DNA from: Aquibacillus sediminis
GTDB taxonomy: Bacteria; Bacillota; Bacilli; Bacillales; Amphibacillaceae
NCBI RefSeq assembly: GCF_005870085.1
Contig: NZ_SZNM01000001.1
Span: forward strand, 310,001-374,000
Direction of reading: 5' to 3'
Length of the DNA stretch: 64,000 nucleotides
Of the stretch, positions 8,467 through 16,963 are shown piece after piece. Position 1 is the stretch's first letter. Every line of letters begins with the position of its first letter. The translations under genes were made by a program, and so were the position numbers. The notes beneath the pieces are model-generated. The model was not told the origin of the DNA, did no database searches, and saw only the letters and a program-made list of their open reading frames with translations.

Positions 8467-9300
8467 ATGGACATCATTGAAAATTTGCACCTAGATCTAA
8501 ACCTTGGTGATATACTTGAAATAGTAATAAAAATCGCCTTACTAATTATTGCTTACTTAATCGTTAAACCTATAGGAAAAAAAATTATCAAAGCATCTAT
8601 AACAAAAGCAAGTCGAAGAGAAAATGTGTCAGAAGGGCGTATCAAAACATTAGAAAAGTTACTATTAAACGTCTACTCCTATACGATTATTTTCGTCTTC
8701 ATTGTCACCTTATTTGGGATTGTCGGCCTGCCGTTAGGACCTCTGTTAGCCGGTGCTGGGGTATTAGGTCTTGCCATCGGCTTTGGTGCGCAAGGATTAG
8801 TTAGTGATATTGTAACTGGTTTCTTCATCTTGTTAGAGCGTCAAATTGAAGTTGATGATTATGTTACTACTGCTGGTTATGATGGTATTGTCGAAGAAGT
8901 TGGTTTACGAACGACAAAGATTAGGAGCTTCGATGGAACACTTAATTTTGTACCTAATCGTGATATTCAAGGAGTTAGTAACCACTCACGCGGAATCATG
9001 CGGGCTTTAGTAGATATTGGTATAAGTTATGGAGATGATATTGATCATGCCATGAGAGTTCTGCAAACTGTCTGCGATGAATTCCAACAAGATGACCGAT
9101 TCGAAGAAGGACCAGATGTGTTAGGGGTACAGAGCTTCGGAAACTCAGAAGTTATATTAAGAGTGCTTGGGAAAACGAAAAACATGGAGCAATGGGCTGT
9201 CGAACGTGATATGCGAAAACGAATTAAAGAAGCCTTCGACCACGAAGGAATAGAGATCCCATTTCCACACCAAGTTCATATTATGAAAGAACCAAAATGA
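8467..9300 (+). CDS. ykuT: MscS-family mechanosensitive channel (YkuT-like)
   Basis: Small-conductance mechanosensitive channel that releases solutes on hypo-osmotic shock, in the cytoplasmic membrane. The 277 residues have three N-terminal membrane helices. The pore-lining third helix is rich in Gly and Ala (GPLLAGAGVLGLAIGFGAQG, about residues 93-112), followed by the beta domain with the conserved VDDYV and FVPNRDI segments and the C-terminal cytoplasmic vestibule. GGAAAGGAG lies 7 bases before the ATG. The gene belongs to the ykuT-ykuS-ykuR-ykuQ-ykuL block known from B. subtilis. Confidence 0.92.
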   Translation: MDIIENLHLDLNLGDILEIVIKIALLIIAYLIVKPIGKKIIKASITKASRRENVSEGRIKTLEKLLLNVYSYTIIFVFIVTLFGIVGLPLGPLLAGAGVLGLAIGFGAQGLVSDIVTGFFILLERQIEVDDYVTTAGYDGIVEEVGLRTTKIRSFDGTLNFVPNRDIQGVSNHSRGIMRALVDIGISYGDDIDHAMRVLQTVCDEFQQDDRFEEGPDVLGVQSFGNSEVILRVLGKTKNMEQWAVERDMRKRIKEAFDHEGIEIPFPHQVHIMKEPK

Positions 9301-9399
9301 TAAGCCAAATAGATGCATTGAAAAGTACTTAAATGGCTGCTCCTTGAAGAGCTTAAATGGAATGCGCTGGTAACTAGTACTATTTCTTTTCTTTTCAGA

Positions 9400-9440
9400 A
9401 AAAACGAAGTCCCTTCATGTATGAGGGACTTCGTTTTTTT
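9400..9440. terminator. Bidirectional terminator between mscS and ykuS
   Basis: Stem AAAACGAAGTCCCT / AGGGACTTCGTTTT with T runs on both strands. It lies between two convergent genes. Confidence 0.92.
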
Positions 9441-9442
9441 GG

Positions 9443-9685
9443 TTATTGAATACGTTGTTCCACTTGTTGACAAACTTCATCAGCAGTCATACCATCAGCA
9501 TTAATCACAGATGCTTGTGTTGCTGCATTTTGAATTCCCATAACATCTTTATCCTGACCAGAAATAACGCAGCAATCACAATTTTGTGCATCTTGTTCTT
9601 GTCTTAGGTCAACAACGTCATGTCCCTTCGCTTGTAATGCTCCTTTTACATCGGCTAATGTGCCTTCAATTCCAATACGAGCCAT
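9443..9685 (-). CDS. ykuS: UPF0180 family protein YkuS
   Basis: An 80-residue cytosolic protein of the UPF0180 family, function unknown. It opens [14 protein letters not shown] and has the conserved [15 protein letters not shown] segment with three Cys. Length and sequence match B. subtilis YkuS (81 residues). AGGAGGTACTATCC precedes the ATG. It lies downstream of dapL on the same strand, with 150 bases between. Confidence 0.9.
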   Translation of the reverse strand: MARIGIEGTLADVKGALQAKGHDVVDLRQEQDAQNCDCCVISGQDKDVMGIQNAATQASVINADGMTADEVCQQVEQRIQ

Positions 9686-9837
9686 TTGGATAGTACCTCC
9701 TAAGCAATCTTTTTTTGCTTTTATAGATTTCCCAACCGCTGAAGCTCCTATGCATGCCTCGTAAATTTTTGGAGAAGGTATTTACACTTAAGATTGTCGC
9801 TTCAATCTTATCGTTCGTTGCATACCAATTGTAATGA

Positions 9838-10959
9838 TTAATCTAACAGTTCTCTAATTGTCTTCTCTACAGTTTCTACTCCAACTGTTAAAGCTTCCTC
9901 TTTAGGGTTAAGTTTACTATGATGTAAACCATATTCTGAATCAACCCCTAACCAAAACATAAACCCTGGTATCTCTTTTAACATATAACCAAAATCTTCA
10001 CCAGTCATCGCTTCCTTTGCTTGCTTCCAAACAAAGTCGCTATTTTCGATTATTTGTTTAAACTTTTCTGTATATGCTTCTTGATTTGTTACTTGATAAT
10101 AATTCGCACCATAATCGATTGAGATCGTACAGTCATGACTTATTTCAAAACCTTTTATTAATTTTTCAATCTCTGCTTTCACATCAAACATAGTATCGGG
10201 ATTTAATGTGCGAATCGTCCCCTCAAGCCGGGCATGTTCAGCGATAATATTCTGCACAGTTCCACCAGTAATTTTACCTATCGTAATCACAGCACTATCC
10301 AATGGATCTATCCGTCTAGCCACTATTTGCTGCAATTGGGTGACAAAATTGCTTGCTGCCACCACCATATCATTTGTTAGATGTGGGTATGCAGCATGCC
10401 CGCCTTTACCTTTAAAATCGAGAAATAATTCACTCGTATTTGCGAATAACAATCCTGGTTTTGAAGATACGGTAGCAACTGGAAGTTCTGGGGCAATATG
10501 TAATGCAAAGATAACATCTGGTTTCCAAGCTTGAAATTCATCCGACTGAATCATGGGTAACGCTCCACCAGGACCTTCTTCAGCTGGTTGGAAAATAAAC
10601 ACAACATGATCTTTAGCAGGTTGATTGGCTAATCTTTCTAATGCACCTAACGCAATGGTCATGTGAAAATCATGACCACATGCATGCATGTTTCCAATAT
10701 GGGTTGATTTAAATTCGTAACCTGTTTCTTCCGTGATTGGCAATGCATCAATATCCGCACGATACGCAATTGTCTTGGACGGATTCGTTCCTTCTACTCT
10801 TACAAGAATTCCTGTTTTCCACGTTTTCAACGATAAATGTTCTTGCGGAAATTTTTTTATTATATCTAATAGGTAACTTTGCGTTTTATATTCTCGAAAT
10901 CCCAACTCAGGGATCTGGTGTAACTGCTGCCTTATCTTTACTAATTGATCACCATTCAT
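9838..10959 (-). CDS. dapL: N-acetyldiaminopimelate deacetylase DapL
   Basis: M20 metallopeptidase-type amidohydrolase that removes the acetyl group from N-acetyl-LL-diaminopimelate in the acetylase branch of lysine and peptidoglycan precursor synthesis. The metal site is visible as [10 protein letters not shown] (about residues 93-102), PAEEGPGG and the C-terminal HHSK. The ATG at 10959 gives 373 residues, matching B. subtilis YkuR (374). AAAGGAGAAG lies before it, and a TTG eight codons upstream would overlap that site. It lies downstream of dapH but a terminator separates them, so the two may be only partly coexpressed. Confidence 0.93.
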   Translation of the reverse strand: MNGDQLVKIRQQLHQIPELGFREYKTQSYLLDIIKKFPQEHLSLKTWKTGILVRVEGTNPSKTIAYRADIDALPITEETGYEFKSTHIGNMHACGHDFHMTIALGALERLANQPAKDHVVFIFQPAEEGPGGALPMIQSDEFQAWKPDVIFALHIAPELPVATVSSKPGLLFANTSELFLDFKGKGGHAAYPHLTNDMVVAASNFVTQLQQIVARRIDPLDSAVITIGKITGGTVQNIIAEHARLEGTIRTLNPDTMFDVKAEIEKLIKGFEISHDCTISIDYGANYYQVTNQEAYTEKFKQIIENSDFVWKQAKEAMTGEDFGYMLKEIPGFMFWLGVDSEYGLHHSKLNPKEEALTVGVETVEKTIRELLD

Positions 10960-11018
10960 TGATAACTTCTCCTTTTCTTTCAAATACGATAGATTGCTTA
11001 GTTAATCTATTTGCTAAA

Positions 11019-11056
11019 TGAAAAAGCAGGAGAGTATTAAATCCCCTGCTTTTTCA
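11019..11056 (-). terminator. Terminator between dapH and dapL
   Basis: Stem TGAAAAAGCAGG / CCTGCTTTTTCA immediately after the dapH stop. It should limit read-through into dapL. Confidence 0.88.
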
Positions 11057-11058
11057 CT

Positions 11059-11778
11059 CTACTCATCTAATTTTCTTAAAGCTGTCATAATTTCTGTTTT
11101 AGTTTTCGTCTGATCGTCGATTTCTTTGATTACTTTAGCAGGTGTGCCGGCTACCACTGTATTAGCTGGGACATCTTTTGTTACGATTGCACCTGCAGCT
11201 ATAACGGCTCCTTCACCCACTCGTACTCCTTCAAGTACAACTGCATTTGCACCAATTACAACTCCATCTTCAATTACAACTGGATTAGCAGAAGGTGGCT
11301 CAATCACACCTGCTAGTACAGCACCTGCACCAACATGGCAATTTTTACCAACAGTTGCTCGTCCACCAAGACTCGCATTCATATCAATCATAGTACCTTC
11401 ACCAATAACAGAACCAATATTAATCATTGCCCCCATCATAATGACCGCACCATCACCAATAGATACTTGATCTCGAATCACAGCTCCTGGTTCGATTCGT
11501 GCATTGATCCCTTTTAAATCTAATAATGGGATAGCAGAATTTCTTCGATCATTTTCAATTACATAATCTTCTATTTGACTTTCATATGTAGTAAGGGCTT
11601 CACTGATATCTTTCCATTCACCAAATAACACACCTGTTTCAGCATCAACAAACGCCTTAATTGAATCAACAAATTTGATTTCATTCAATTGGCTTCCTTT
11701 AATATAGACCTTAACTGGGGTAGATTTTTTACTGTTAGAGATAAATGAAATAATCTCGTGTGCATCCATCATCTTCAC
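11059..11778 (-). CDS. dapH: Tetrahydrodipicolinate N-acetyltransferase DapH
   Basis: Acetylates tetrahydrodipicolinate with acetyl-CoA, the step that opens the acetylase branch to meso-diaminopimelate. The N-terminal domain (about residues 1-90) is followed by a left-handed beta helix of hexapeptide repeats (about 90-215), with [20 protein letters not shown] and [10 protein letters not shown] near its end. The GTG at 11778 was taken as start because GGAGGG lies 7 bases before it and the protein then opens [10 protein letters not shown] like B. subtilis YkuQ; 239 residues. Confidence 0.93.
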   Translation of the reverse strand: MKMMDAHEIISFISNSKKSTPVKVYIKGSQLNEIKFVDSIKAFVDAETGVLFGEWKDISEALTTYESQIEDYVIENDRRNSAIPLLDLKGINARIEPGAVIRDQVSIGDGAVIMMGAMINIGSVIGEGTMIDMNASLGGRATVGKNCHVGAGAVLAGVIEPPSANPVVIEDGVVIGANAVVLEGVRVGEGAVIAAGAIVTKDVPANTVVAGTPAKVIKEIDDQTKTKTEIMTALRKLDE

Positions 11779-11915
11779 TAATATTCCCTCCACTTTTCAT
11801 TTTCTTTTTATACTTTATCAGAATTCTAAAACAAAATATAGTAAAATGATAGTCAAATCAATAAAAAAATAACCTCAGCCCCTGATAAATAAATAGCAGG
11901 AGACTAAGGGTTAAC

Positions 11916-12371
11916 TTATAGTAATGTACTATATTTGTTCACGTGAAGATATTTATTCAACTGCTTTAAGATTGCTCTTCTTGTCAAAATACCATCAAAA
12001 TAACCATCATGATCAACAACACAGACAAATGCATGATTAATAACCGTCTTAAGACAGGTAAGAAAATCATCTTCTTTGGTTAAACATGGAATATCAGTAT
12101 TCATTACTTCATCCACTTTTATGTCTGATAGCCTTTCCATTTCAAATCGTTCAAGTCCTAGTACTCGGTCTAAAATAGCATTTTTTCCTATTATTCCTTT
12201 AAATTTATAGGTTGCGTCGAGAACAGGGACAGCTGCATAACCAGATTTCACTAAAACTAACAAGGCATGTTCTAATGGGTTTCCCAACTGGACATGCGCC
12301 ACTTTTTCGGAGGATATGATCAATTCCTCCACTGTTATTTCGGTTAAACTTTTTCCTTCGACACTTGTCAT
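11916..12371 (-). CDS. darB: CBS-domain c-di-AMP sensor DarB (CbpB, YkuL)
   Basis: A 151-residue cytosolic protein made of two CBS domains (about residues 20-75 and 88-145). In B. subtilis and Listeria the homologue binds c-di-AMP and, when free of it, activates the stringent-response enzyme Rel and pyruvate carboxylase. The sequence follows YkuL closely (VEELIISSEKVAHVQ, VPVLDATYKFKGIIG, AFVCVVDHDGYFDGILTRR). GGAGTG precedes the ATG. It sits in the ykuT-ykyB synteny block, upstream of dapH on the same strand. With KtrC it is the second likely c-di-AMP target here. Confidence 0.9.
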   Translation of the reverse strand: MTSVEGKSLTEITVEELIISSEKVAHVQLGNPLEHALLVLVKSGYAAVPVLDATYKFKGIIGKNAILDRVLGLERFEMERLSDIKVDEVMNTDIPCLTKEDDFLTCLKTVINHAFVCVVDHDGYFDGILTRRAILKQLNKYLHVNKYSTLL

Positions 12372-12601
12372 CGTATCACTCCTTTACATGCAGTTGAAGG
12401 AGCCACTCACGTTTTACACGCACTACACATATTTTATCATAAAACAAAAAATGACACCAACCCTTTCCATTACATTATTATGCAATAAAAGCGTCCAACT
12501 GTACTTTTATACGCCCAATAAGGAAAAATTAAACATACATCAACCAAAAGAAACTTCAAATAATAAGTTTGAGAAACTCGATTTAAAGAGGGGAATGGAT
12601 G

Positions 12602-13237
12602 ATGACAACTTATACATTTACAAGGAAAGAAGAATTAGTTCATGCGATCACCCACGGTGTTGGCATATTCCTTAGTAAAGTCGCCTTTATCGTATTGCTT
12701 ATTTTTGCTTTGTACAATGGTGACTTTTGGCATTTGCTTTCTGCCACTATATTCGGAAGTACCATGTTATTCATGTACCTTGCTTCGACTATTTCTCACG
12801 CTTTACCAGCGGGGAAACTTAAGGATTTTTTTCAAATAATCGACCACTCTGCTATCTACTTATTTATTGCTGGGACATATACACCGATTTTGTTGATTCC
12901 ATTACGCGGCGACATCGGATGGACATTATTTATTATTGTTTGGGGAATTGCAGTTTTGGGGATAATTTTCAAAATTTTTTTTGTTAAGAGGTTTCTTGTT
13001 TTATCTACTTTATTTTATATCTTGATGGGGTGGCTAATTACGATTGTTTGGGAACCATTAGCAAACGCTATGCCACAAAATGGCCTTACCTATCTTGTTA
13101 TTGGTGGATTATTGTATACAGTTGGCGCAGTTTTTTATGTTTGGCGTAAATTTCACTTTCATCATGCGATTTGGCATATATTTGTGTTAGCCGGATCTGC
13201 CTGTCACTTTATCTCCATTTTCTGTTATGTTATGTGA
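12602..13237 (+). CDS. Haemolysin III / PAQR-type membrane protein
   Basis: Seven-helix membrane protein of the HlyIII (TrhA/YplQ) branch of the PAQR family; the bacterial members influence membrane lipid homeostasis. Seen in the sequence are EELVHAITHGVG at the N terminus, STISHALP, IIDHSAIYLFIAGTYTP, and HHAIWHIFVLAGSACHF near the C terminus. The conserved His and Ser/Asp residues form the expected metal site. Two ATG codons, 12599 and 12602, are possible; AGAGGGG is spaced 8 bases from the second. A terminator follows. Confidence 0.88.
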   Translation: MTTYTFTRKEELVHAITHGVGIFLSKVAFIVLLIFALYNGDFWHLLSATIFGSTMLFMYLASTISHALPAGKLKDFFQIIDHSAIYLFIAGTYTPILLIPLRGDIGWTLFIIVWGIAVLGIIFKIFFVKRFLVLSTLFYILMGWLITIVWEPLANAMPQNGLTYLVIGGLLYTVGAVFYVWRKFHFHHAIWHIFVLAGSACHFISIFCYVM

Positions 13238-13277
13238 GAGAGTTTCTTTCGTATTATTTTCCTGTACAGAACTGAGT

Positions 13278-13311
13278 AAAAAATGCCCTTACTGTTAAGG
13301 GTATTTTTTTA
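13278..13311 (+). terminator. Terminator after the HlyIII-type gene
   Basis: Stem AAATGCCCTT / AAGGGTATTT with a following T run. Confidence 0.85.
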
Positions 13312-13440
13312 TTTTCCAAATTGTTATAGGTTAACAACAATGTCGAGTTTTAACTAATTTTAAAATGAATCCAAAATAAACTTGATAAGATGTTATAATA
13401 GAATTGCTGTCTATTATATTATTGAAAGGTTAACAAATTT

Positions 13441-14307
13441 ATGAATAGAAGATCTTTTTTAAAACATATAGCAACAAGCACCCTTGCCTTATTTGGTTTA
13501 AGTGGTGGCACTTACTTTTATGCCAAGGAAATTGAACCAAGATTACTAACAGTACATACTGAAACGATTGTTTCACCAAAAATCCCAAAGGAATTTGACG
13601 CATTCAAAATAGCTCAATTTAGTGATACCCATATTGGTTTTCATTATAGTTTGGATCAATTCGAACAACTTGTCATTAAATTAAATGAACAAAAACCAGA
13701 TCTTGTCGTTTTCACTGGTGATCTTGTTGATGCTCCAGATACATATAAATGGAATAAAAGGTTAATTCGCATATTATCTACGATCCAAGCGCCTTATGGA
13801 AAGTTCTGGATTTACGGCAATCATGATCATGGCGGTTATGGGACTGATATTGTGAAAGAGGTTATGGATAAAAGCGATTTTACGTTACTACAAAACAGTC
13901 ATACAACCATAAAAAAGGACAATGCTTCTTTTTTACTTATTGGTCTAGATGATGTCATGTTAGGTAAACCTGATGTCCGTGCAGCAACAAAACAAACAAA
14001 TAATGACCTTTTTTCGTTACTACTGGTCCATGAACCAGACTATGCTGACGTTGTGCAAAACTATCCGGTTGATGTACAATTGTCAGGTCATAGTCACGGG
14101 GGTCAAGTCCAAATTCCGTTCTTTGGTCATGTTTACACTCCAACTTATGCACAAAAATATGTTGAACACAATTACAAAATTGGACCGCATCCATTATATT
14201 TGTATGTAAGTAGAGGGATTGGCACCACCCGACTTCCGTACCGATTCCTATGCAAACCTGAGATTACCATGTTTGAATTAGAACACGTAGATTCTAAAGA
14301 TTTCTAA
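13441..14307 (+). CDS. ykuE: Tat-exported metallophosphoesterase YkuE
   Basis: Calcineurin-like phosphoesterase sent across the membrane by the twin-arginine route; B. subtilis YkuE is a known Tat substrate that binds the cell wall. The signal starts MNRRSFLKHIA with the twin-Arg motif at residues 3-4 and a hydrophobic stretch to about 25. Metal-binding motifs follow in order: SDTHIGFH, GDLVDA, GNHDHGG, VHEPD and GHSHGGQ. Length is 288 residues, close to the B. subtilis protein. The Shine-Dalgarno GAAAGG is weak and 12 bases from the ATG. Confidence 0.92.
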   Translation: MNRRSFLKHIATSTLALFGLSGGTYFYAKEIEPRLLTVHTETIVSPKIPKEFDAFKIAQFSDTHIGFHYSLDQFEQLVIKLNEQKPDLVVFTGDLVDAPDTYKWNKRLIRILSTIQAPYGKFWIYGNHDHGGYGTDIVKEVMDKSDFTLLQNSHTTIKKDNASFLLIGLDDVMLGKPDVRAATKQTNNDLFSLLLVHEPDYADVVQNYPVDVQLSGHSHGGQVQIPFFGHVYTPTYAQKYVEHNYKIGPHPLYLYVSRGIGTTRLPYRFLCKPEITMFELEHVDSKDF

Positions 14308-14399
14308 CAGAAGGGATTATTCTCACAATTCCATACTGTTGCCATTTTCAGAAAAATTGTGTAAGATTATATCAAATATAGTTGAAAGGAGGGGAATAG

Positions 14400-14909
14400 A
14401 TGACAACCCAACAGGATAGCCTAGAATCCATTGCACAGGCTCTGTTTATTGTGAATCGACATGCCAAAACAGCACTTGAACCAAAACAATTATATCATTT
14501 AAAAAAACATACAATCACAAAATTACTCAAGGAAAATCGAGCTACAAAGGTTGGTCTTCACTTTTCTGATCACCCCAAGTTTAGTCACCAACACTCCACA
14601 TTGCTTGTAAAAGTAAGTGATTACTATTTCCATATACCTCCTACAAAAGAAGATTTTAAAACAATGAAACATTTAGGAAACGTGGATAAAAATTATCGTA
14701 ATCCTAAACCACAAATGTCATTATCACATGCGAAAAAAGTTTTAAGTAATTATTTAAATTGGTCTTTATCTGAAATGAATAAACCAAGAAACAAAAGGAC
14801 TCACTCCACTTATTTTACTCCTTCGTCTCTTGGACAAAGAATTGACCGATCACCTTATCAAAGACGCTATCCAAATAGAAAATCAAAACCACTAAAGAGA
14901 GACCGTTAA
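14400..14909 (+). CDS. ykyB: YkyB-like protein
   Basis: A 169-residue soluble protein of the YkyB family, function unknown. It contains the family core VNRHAKTA, LYHLKKHT, GLHFSDHPKFS and YYFHIPPTKEDF. The C terminus is basic and low in complexity. AAAGGAGGGG lies just before the ATG. The gene follows ykuE on the same strand, as part of the block shared with B. subtilis. The stop codon lies within the stem of the following terminator. Confidence 0.82.
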   Translation: MTTQQDSLESIAQALFIVNRHAKTALEPKQLYHLKKHTITKLLKENRATKVGLHFSDHPKFSHQHSTLLVKVSDYYFHIPPTKEDFKTMKHLGNVDKNYRNPKPQMSLSHAKKVLSNYLNWSLSEMNKPRNKRTHSTYFTPSSLGQRIDRSPYQRRYPNRKSKPLKRDR

Positions 14910-14925
14910 ATTCGGTCTCTCTTTA
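14893..14925 (+). terminator. Terminator overlapping the ykyB stop
   Basis: Perfect 13-bp stem TAAAGAGAGACCG / CGGTCTCTCTTTA with a 7-base loop. The last codons of ykyB are part of the stem. Confidence 0.85.
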
Positions 14926-14953
14926 GGAATATTACTCCTTCTCATATTTAGCA

Positions 14954-15148
14954 TTAATCATTTCGAATGATTAAATAGACAATTAGTCCAATCACAGGAA
15001 AAAACAATGTTCCCACTAATACAATTACTGCATATTCTTTACTATTCCCTTTAGCTCTAGCATCTCTATACGCCCATATACTCGTAATAATATCCAGAAT
15101 AAATACAGTCAAAATAATAAATAAAAATAATAAAACCATTTCCAACAT
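14954..15148 (-). CDS. Small membrane protein, 64 residues
   Basis: Two predicted membrane helices: LLFLFIILTVFILDIITSIW (about residues 6-25) and a second from about 43 to 60, with a basic loop AYRDARAKGNSKEY between them. This arrangement resembles the PLDc_N type of short membrane domain (hydrophobic helix, W-x-x-x-D motif, second helix), but the match is weak and no function is claimed. AAAGGAGGAG precedes the ATG at 15148, which decides the start; upstream in-frame codons lack a binding site. Confidence 0.75.
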   Translation of the reverse strand: MLEMVLLFLFIILTVFILDIITSIWAYRDARAKGNSKEYAVIVLVGTLFFPVIGLIVYLIIRND

Positions 15149-15233
15149 AAACTCCTCCTTTATATATAAGATATACGAGTTTATGCTATGAAATGTTTCA
15201 CCGTCTTTCAAACCTTTCATTTAAAAAGGTAAC

Positions 15234-15629
15234 TTACATAGAATTTGTTTTTTGTTGTTTTAAATGTGTGAGGATACTCCTTGTGATGTGAATAACAAAT
15301 AAACCAATTCCGAAAAATATAATCCCTAACGATATCGTTGCTATCATCTCCATTGTGCCATATTCACTTGCACTTCCCCGCTTTAATTGAACCAGCGCAA
15401 TGATAACTAGAAAAAAAAGGCTTCCTATTATATACGTTAGGACTCGATCCCACTTAAGCGCAACTAGCAATCTTAATAAAGGACTTAACAAATAATAGCA
15501 TATAAAAACGCCAATGAATCCCATTAAAAAATGAATATGTTGTTCCGTTATACCTAGAGGTGGCAGCTGAGCCTTATTAATTAGCCAACTCTGTCCATTA
15601 AAATAGAAAAAACTCATAAAAGGTTCCAT
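15234..15629 (-). CDS. Integral membrane protein of unknown function
   Basis: A 131-residue hydrophobic protein with three or four predicted helices (about residues 32-60, 63-80 and 92-118) and a basic, Gln-rich C terminus. No family was recognised. The ATG at 15629 follows AAAGGTGAGAG, a modest binding site. It lies upstream of the 64-residue membrane protein gene on the same strand with 85 bases between, so they may form a small operon. Confidence 0.65.
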   Translation of the reverse strand: MEPFMSFFYFNGQSWLINKAQLPPLGITEQHIHFLMGFIGVFICYYLLSPLLRLLVALKWDRVLTYIIGSLFFLVIIALVQLKRGSASEYGTMEMIATISLGIIFFGIGLFVIHITRSILTHLKQQKTNSM

Positions 15630-15784
15630 AACCAACTCTCACCTTTCACTTTTTTCTACATTTTTGTCCTTTTTTTAGTCCATTATACTCGTTCATCAAA
15701 ATTTTCTGACTTATACAAAAGCAATAGGCGGTTCACTTTTCATTAAATAACTAAATAGATTTATCAGTTCAAATTATACTTATG

Positions 15785-15817
15785 GAGAAAAATCACAGTA
15801 AAACTGTGATTTTTCTC
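15785..15817. promoter_or_regulatory. Perfect 14-bp palindrome upstream of ric
   Basis: GAGAAAAATCACAG at 15785-15798 is followed after 5 bases by its exact complement to 15817. It lies between two divergent genes, 61 bases before the ric ATG. It may be an operator for a dimeric regulator or an RNA hairpin; the core TCACA-N7-TGTGA is the reverse arrangement of a CRP/FNR box. Confidence 0.5.
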
Positions 15818-15877
15818 ACCAATTATTCAATCAAATTACGGTAAGATTAAGTCATCAAATGAAGGAGGTAATGCAAG

Positions 15878-16576
15878 ATGACTACATTTACAAAGGAACA
15901 CACTCCAGCTGAAATAGTAAAAACATTTCCAAAGGCAGCTGATTTATTTAAACAGTTTAAAATAGACTTTTGTTGTGGTGGAGACAAGCCATTACATCAA
16001 GTATTTGAAAAGAAAACAGAACTAGATGGTGAGCAAGTACTAGAACAACTTAATTCCTTTTATTCAGAATGGATAGATAAGGGGAACGTAGGAACTGACT
16101 GGGATACTGTTACGAGTTCTGAATTAATCGACCATATTATCGAGCGTCATCATAACTACTTACATGAAGAGCTTCCTGCACTTGAACAATTTGTTGTTAA
16201 GATTGCTCGTGTACATGGTGGAAACCACCCTCACCTACTAGAGTTACAGATGCTTTATGACCATTTTAAAGCAGACATGGAAGCACATTTAGCTGAAGAA
16301 GAAACCGAAGTATTTCCAAAAATCCGTGAATACGAAAAAAATCCAAATCCAGAACTTCTTCAAACAATCAATGAGTTAAATGATGATATGGAGAGTGAGC
16401 ACCAAGCAACAGGTGATCTCTTAAGTCAAATGAACGAATTAACAAATGACTTCAATCCTCCTGCAGATGCTTGTAACTCCTATCGAATCACATACGCACG
16501 ATTAGCAGAATTAGAGGCAAATACATTTGATCATATCCATCTTGAGAACAATATCTTATTTAAAAAACTTGCTTAA
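15878..16576 (+). CDS. ric: Iron-sulfur cluster repair di-iron protein (ScdA/YtfE)
   Basis: Di-iron haemerythrin-like protein that repairs iron-sulfur clusters after nitrosative or oxidative stress; cytosolic. The 232 residues have the N-terminal ScdA_N domain (about 1-60) with IDFCCGGDK carrying the conserved double Cys. A four-helix haemerythrin domain follows, with its His/Glu ligands in HHNYLHEELPAL, HLAEEETEVFP, MESEHQATG and FDHIHLENN. AAGGAGGTAATGC precedes the ATG. The gene stands alone between a palindrome and a terminator, which suggests its own control. Confidence 0.93.
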   Translation: MTTFTKEHTPAEIVKTFPKAADLFKQFKIDFCCGGDKPLHQVFEKKTELDGEQVLEQLNSFYSEWIDKGNVGTDWDTVTSSELIDHIIERHHNYLHEELPALEQFVVKIARVHGGNHPHLLELQMLYDHFKADMEAHLAEEETEVFPKIREYEKNPNPELLQTINELNDDMESEHQATGDLLSQMNELTNDFNPPADACNSYRITYARLAELEANTFDHIHLENNILFKKLA

Positions 16577-16590
16577 TTAAAAAAACATGT

Positions 16591-16662
16591 AAAAGGCTAT
16601 CCCTTATTTCATTACTCCTTCTCTTCAGGAAGAGGGAATGGAATCGCGGGGATAGCCTTTTT
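16591..16662 (+). terminator. Terminator after ric
   Basis: AAAAGGCTATCCC pairs with GGGGATAGCCTTTT across a long loop containing a smaller hairpin, followed by T. Confidence 0.85.
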
Positions 16663-16705
16663 AAATGAAAATTTTTTTGTTCCATTTGCTTCTGGTGTGA
16701 TATGA

Positions 16706-16852
16706 TCAATTTACATATTTAATTTTTTTAGTTAATTGTTCGTGTCTCTTTTCTAACTGCTCTTCAATTTTAGTCATGGCTTGGTGATCACTTAGCAACT
16801 CTTGTTTATTTTGGTTTACTAATTCTTCAAAAGATAGCTTACGAGGTCTCAT
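16706..16852 (-). CDS. FbpB-like small basic protein, 48 residues
   Basis: Begins MRPRKLSFEELVNQNKQELL, which matches the core of the B. subtilis FbpB/YdbN family (Fur-regulated basic proteins that help a small RNA spare iron under iron limitation). The remainder is a charged, mostly helical tail, KIEEQLEKRHEQL. AAAGGAGTGAG is spaced about 9 bases from the ATG. No clear Fur box was seen upstream, so iron control is only implied by the family. The gene lies between ric and patA, on the opposite strand to both. Confidence 0.8.
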   Translation of the reverse strand: MRPRKLSFEELVNQNKQELLSDHQAMTKIEEQLEKRHEQLTKKIKYVN

Positions 16853-16963
16853 TTTCTGCTCACTCCTTTACTAGTAATACGCTTTCATTATAATACATAA
16901 CAAGGGGTAATATATCGGAATTGTTTGAACATTTTGTTAAATTTTATTGAACGGAGGATTCAT

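Noticed and set aside
12316-12675. Frame of 119 codons between darB and the HlyIII-type gene
   Set aside because: Overlaps two well-supported genes in other frames and has no start signal.
15785-15817. Palindrome upstream of ric as a simple terminator
   Set aside because: No gene runs into it from the left on the + strand, and there is no T tract after the stem beyond its own arm; kept as a possible operator instead.
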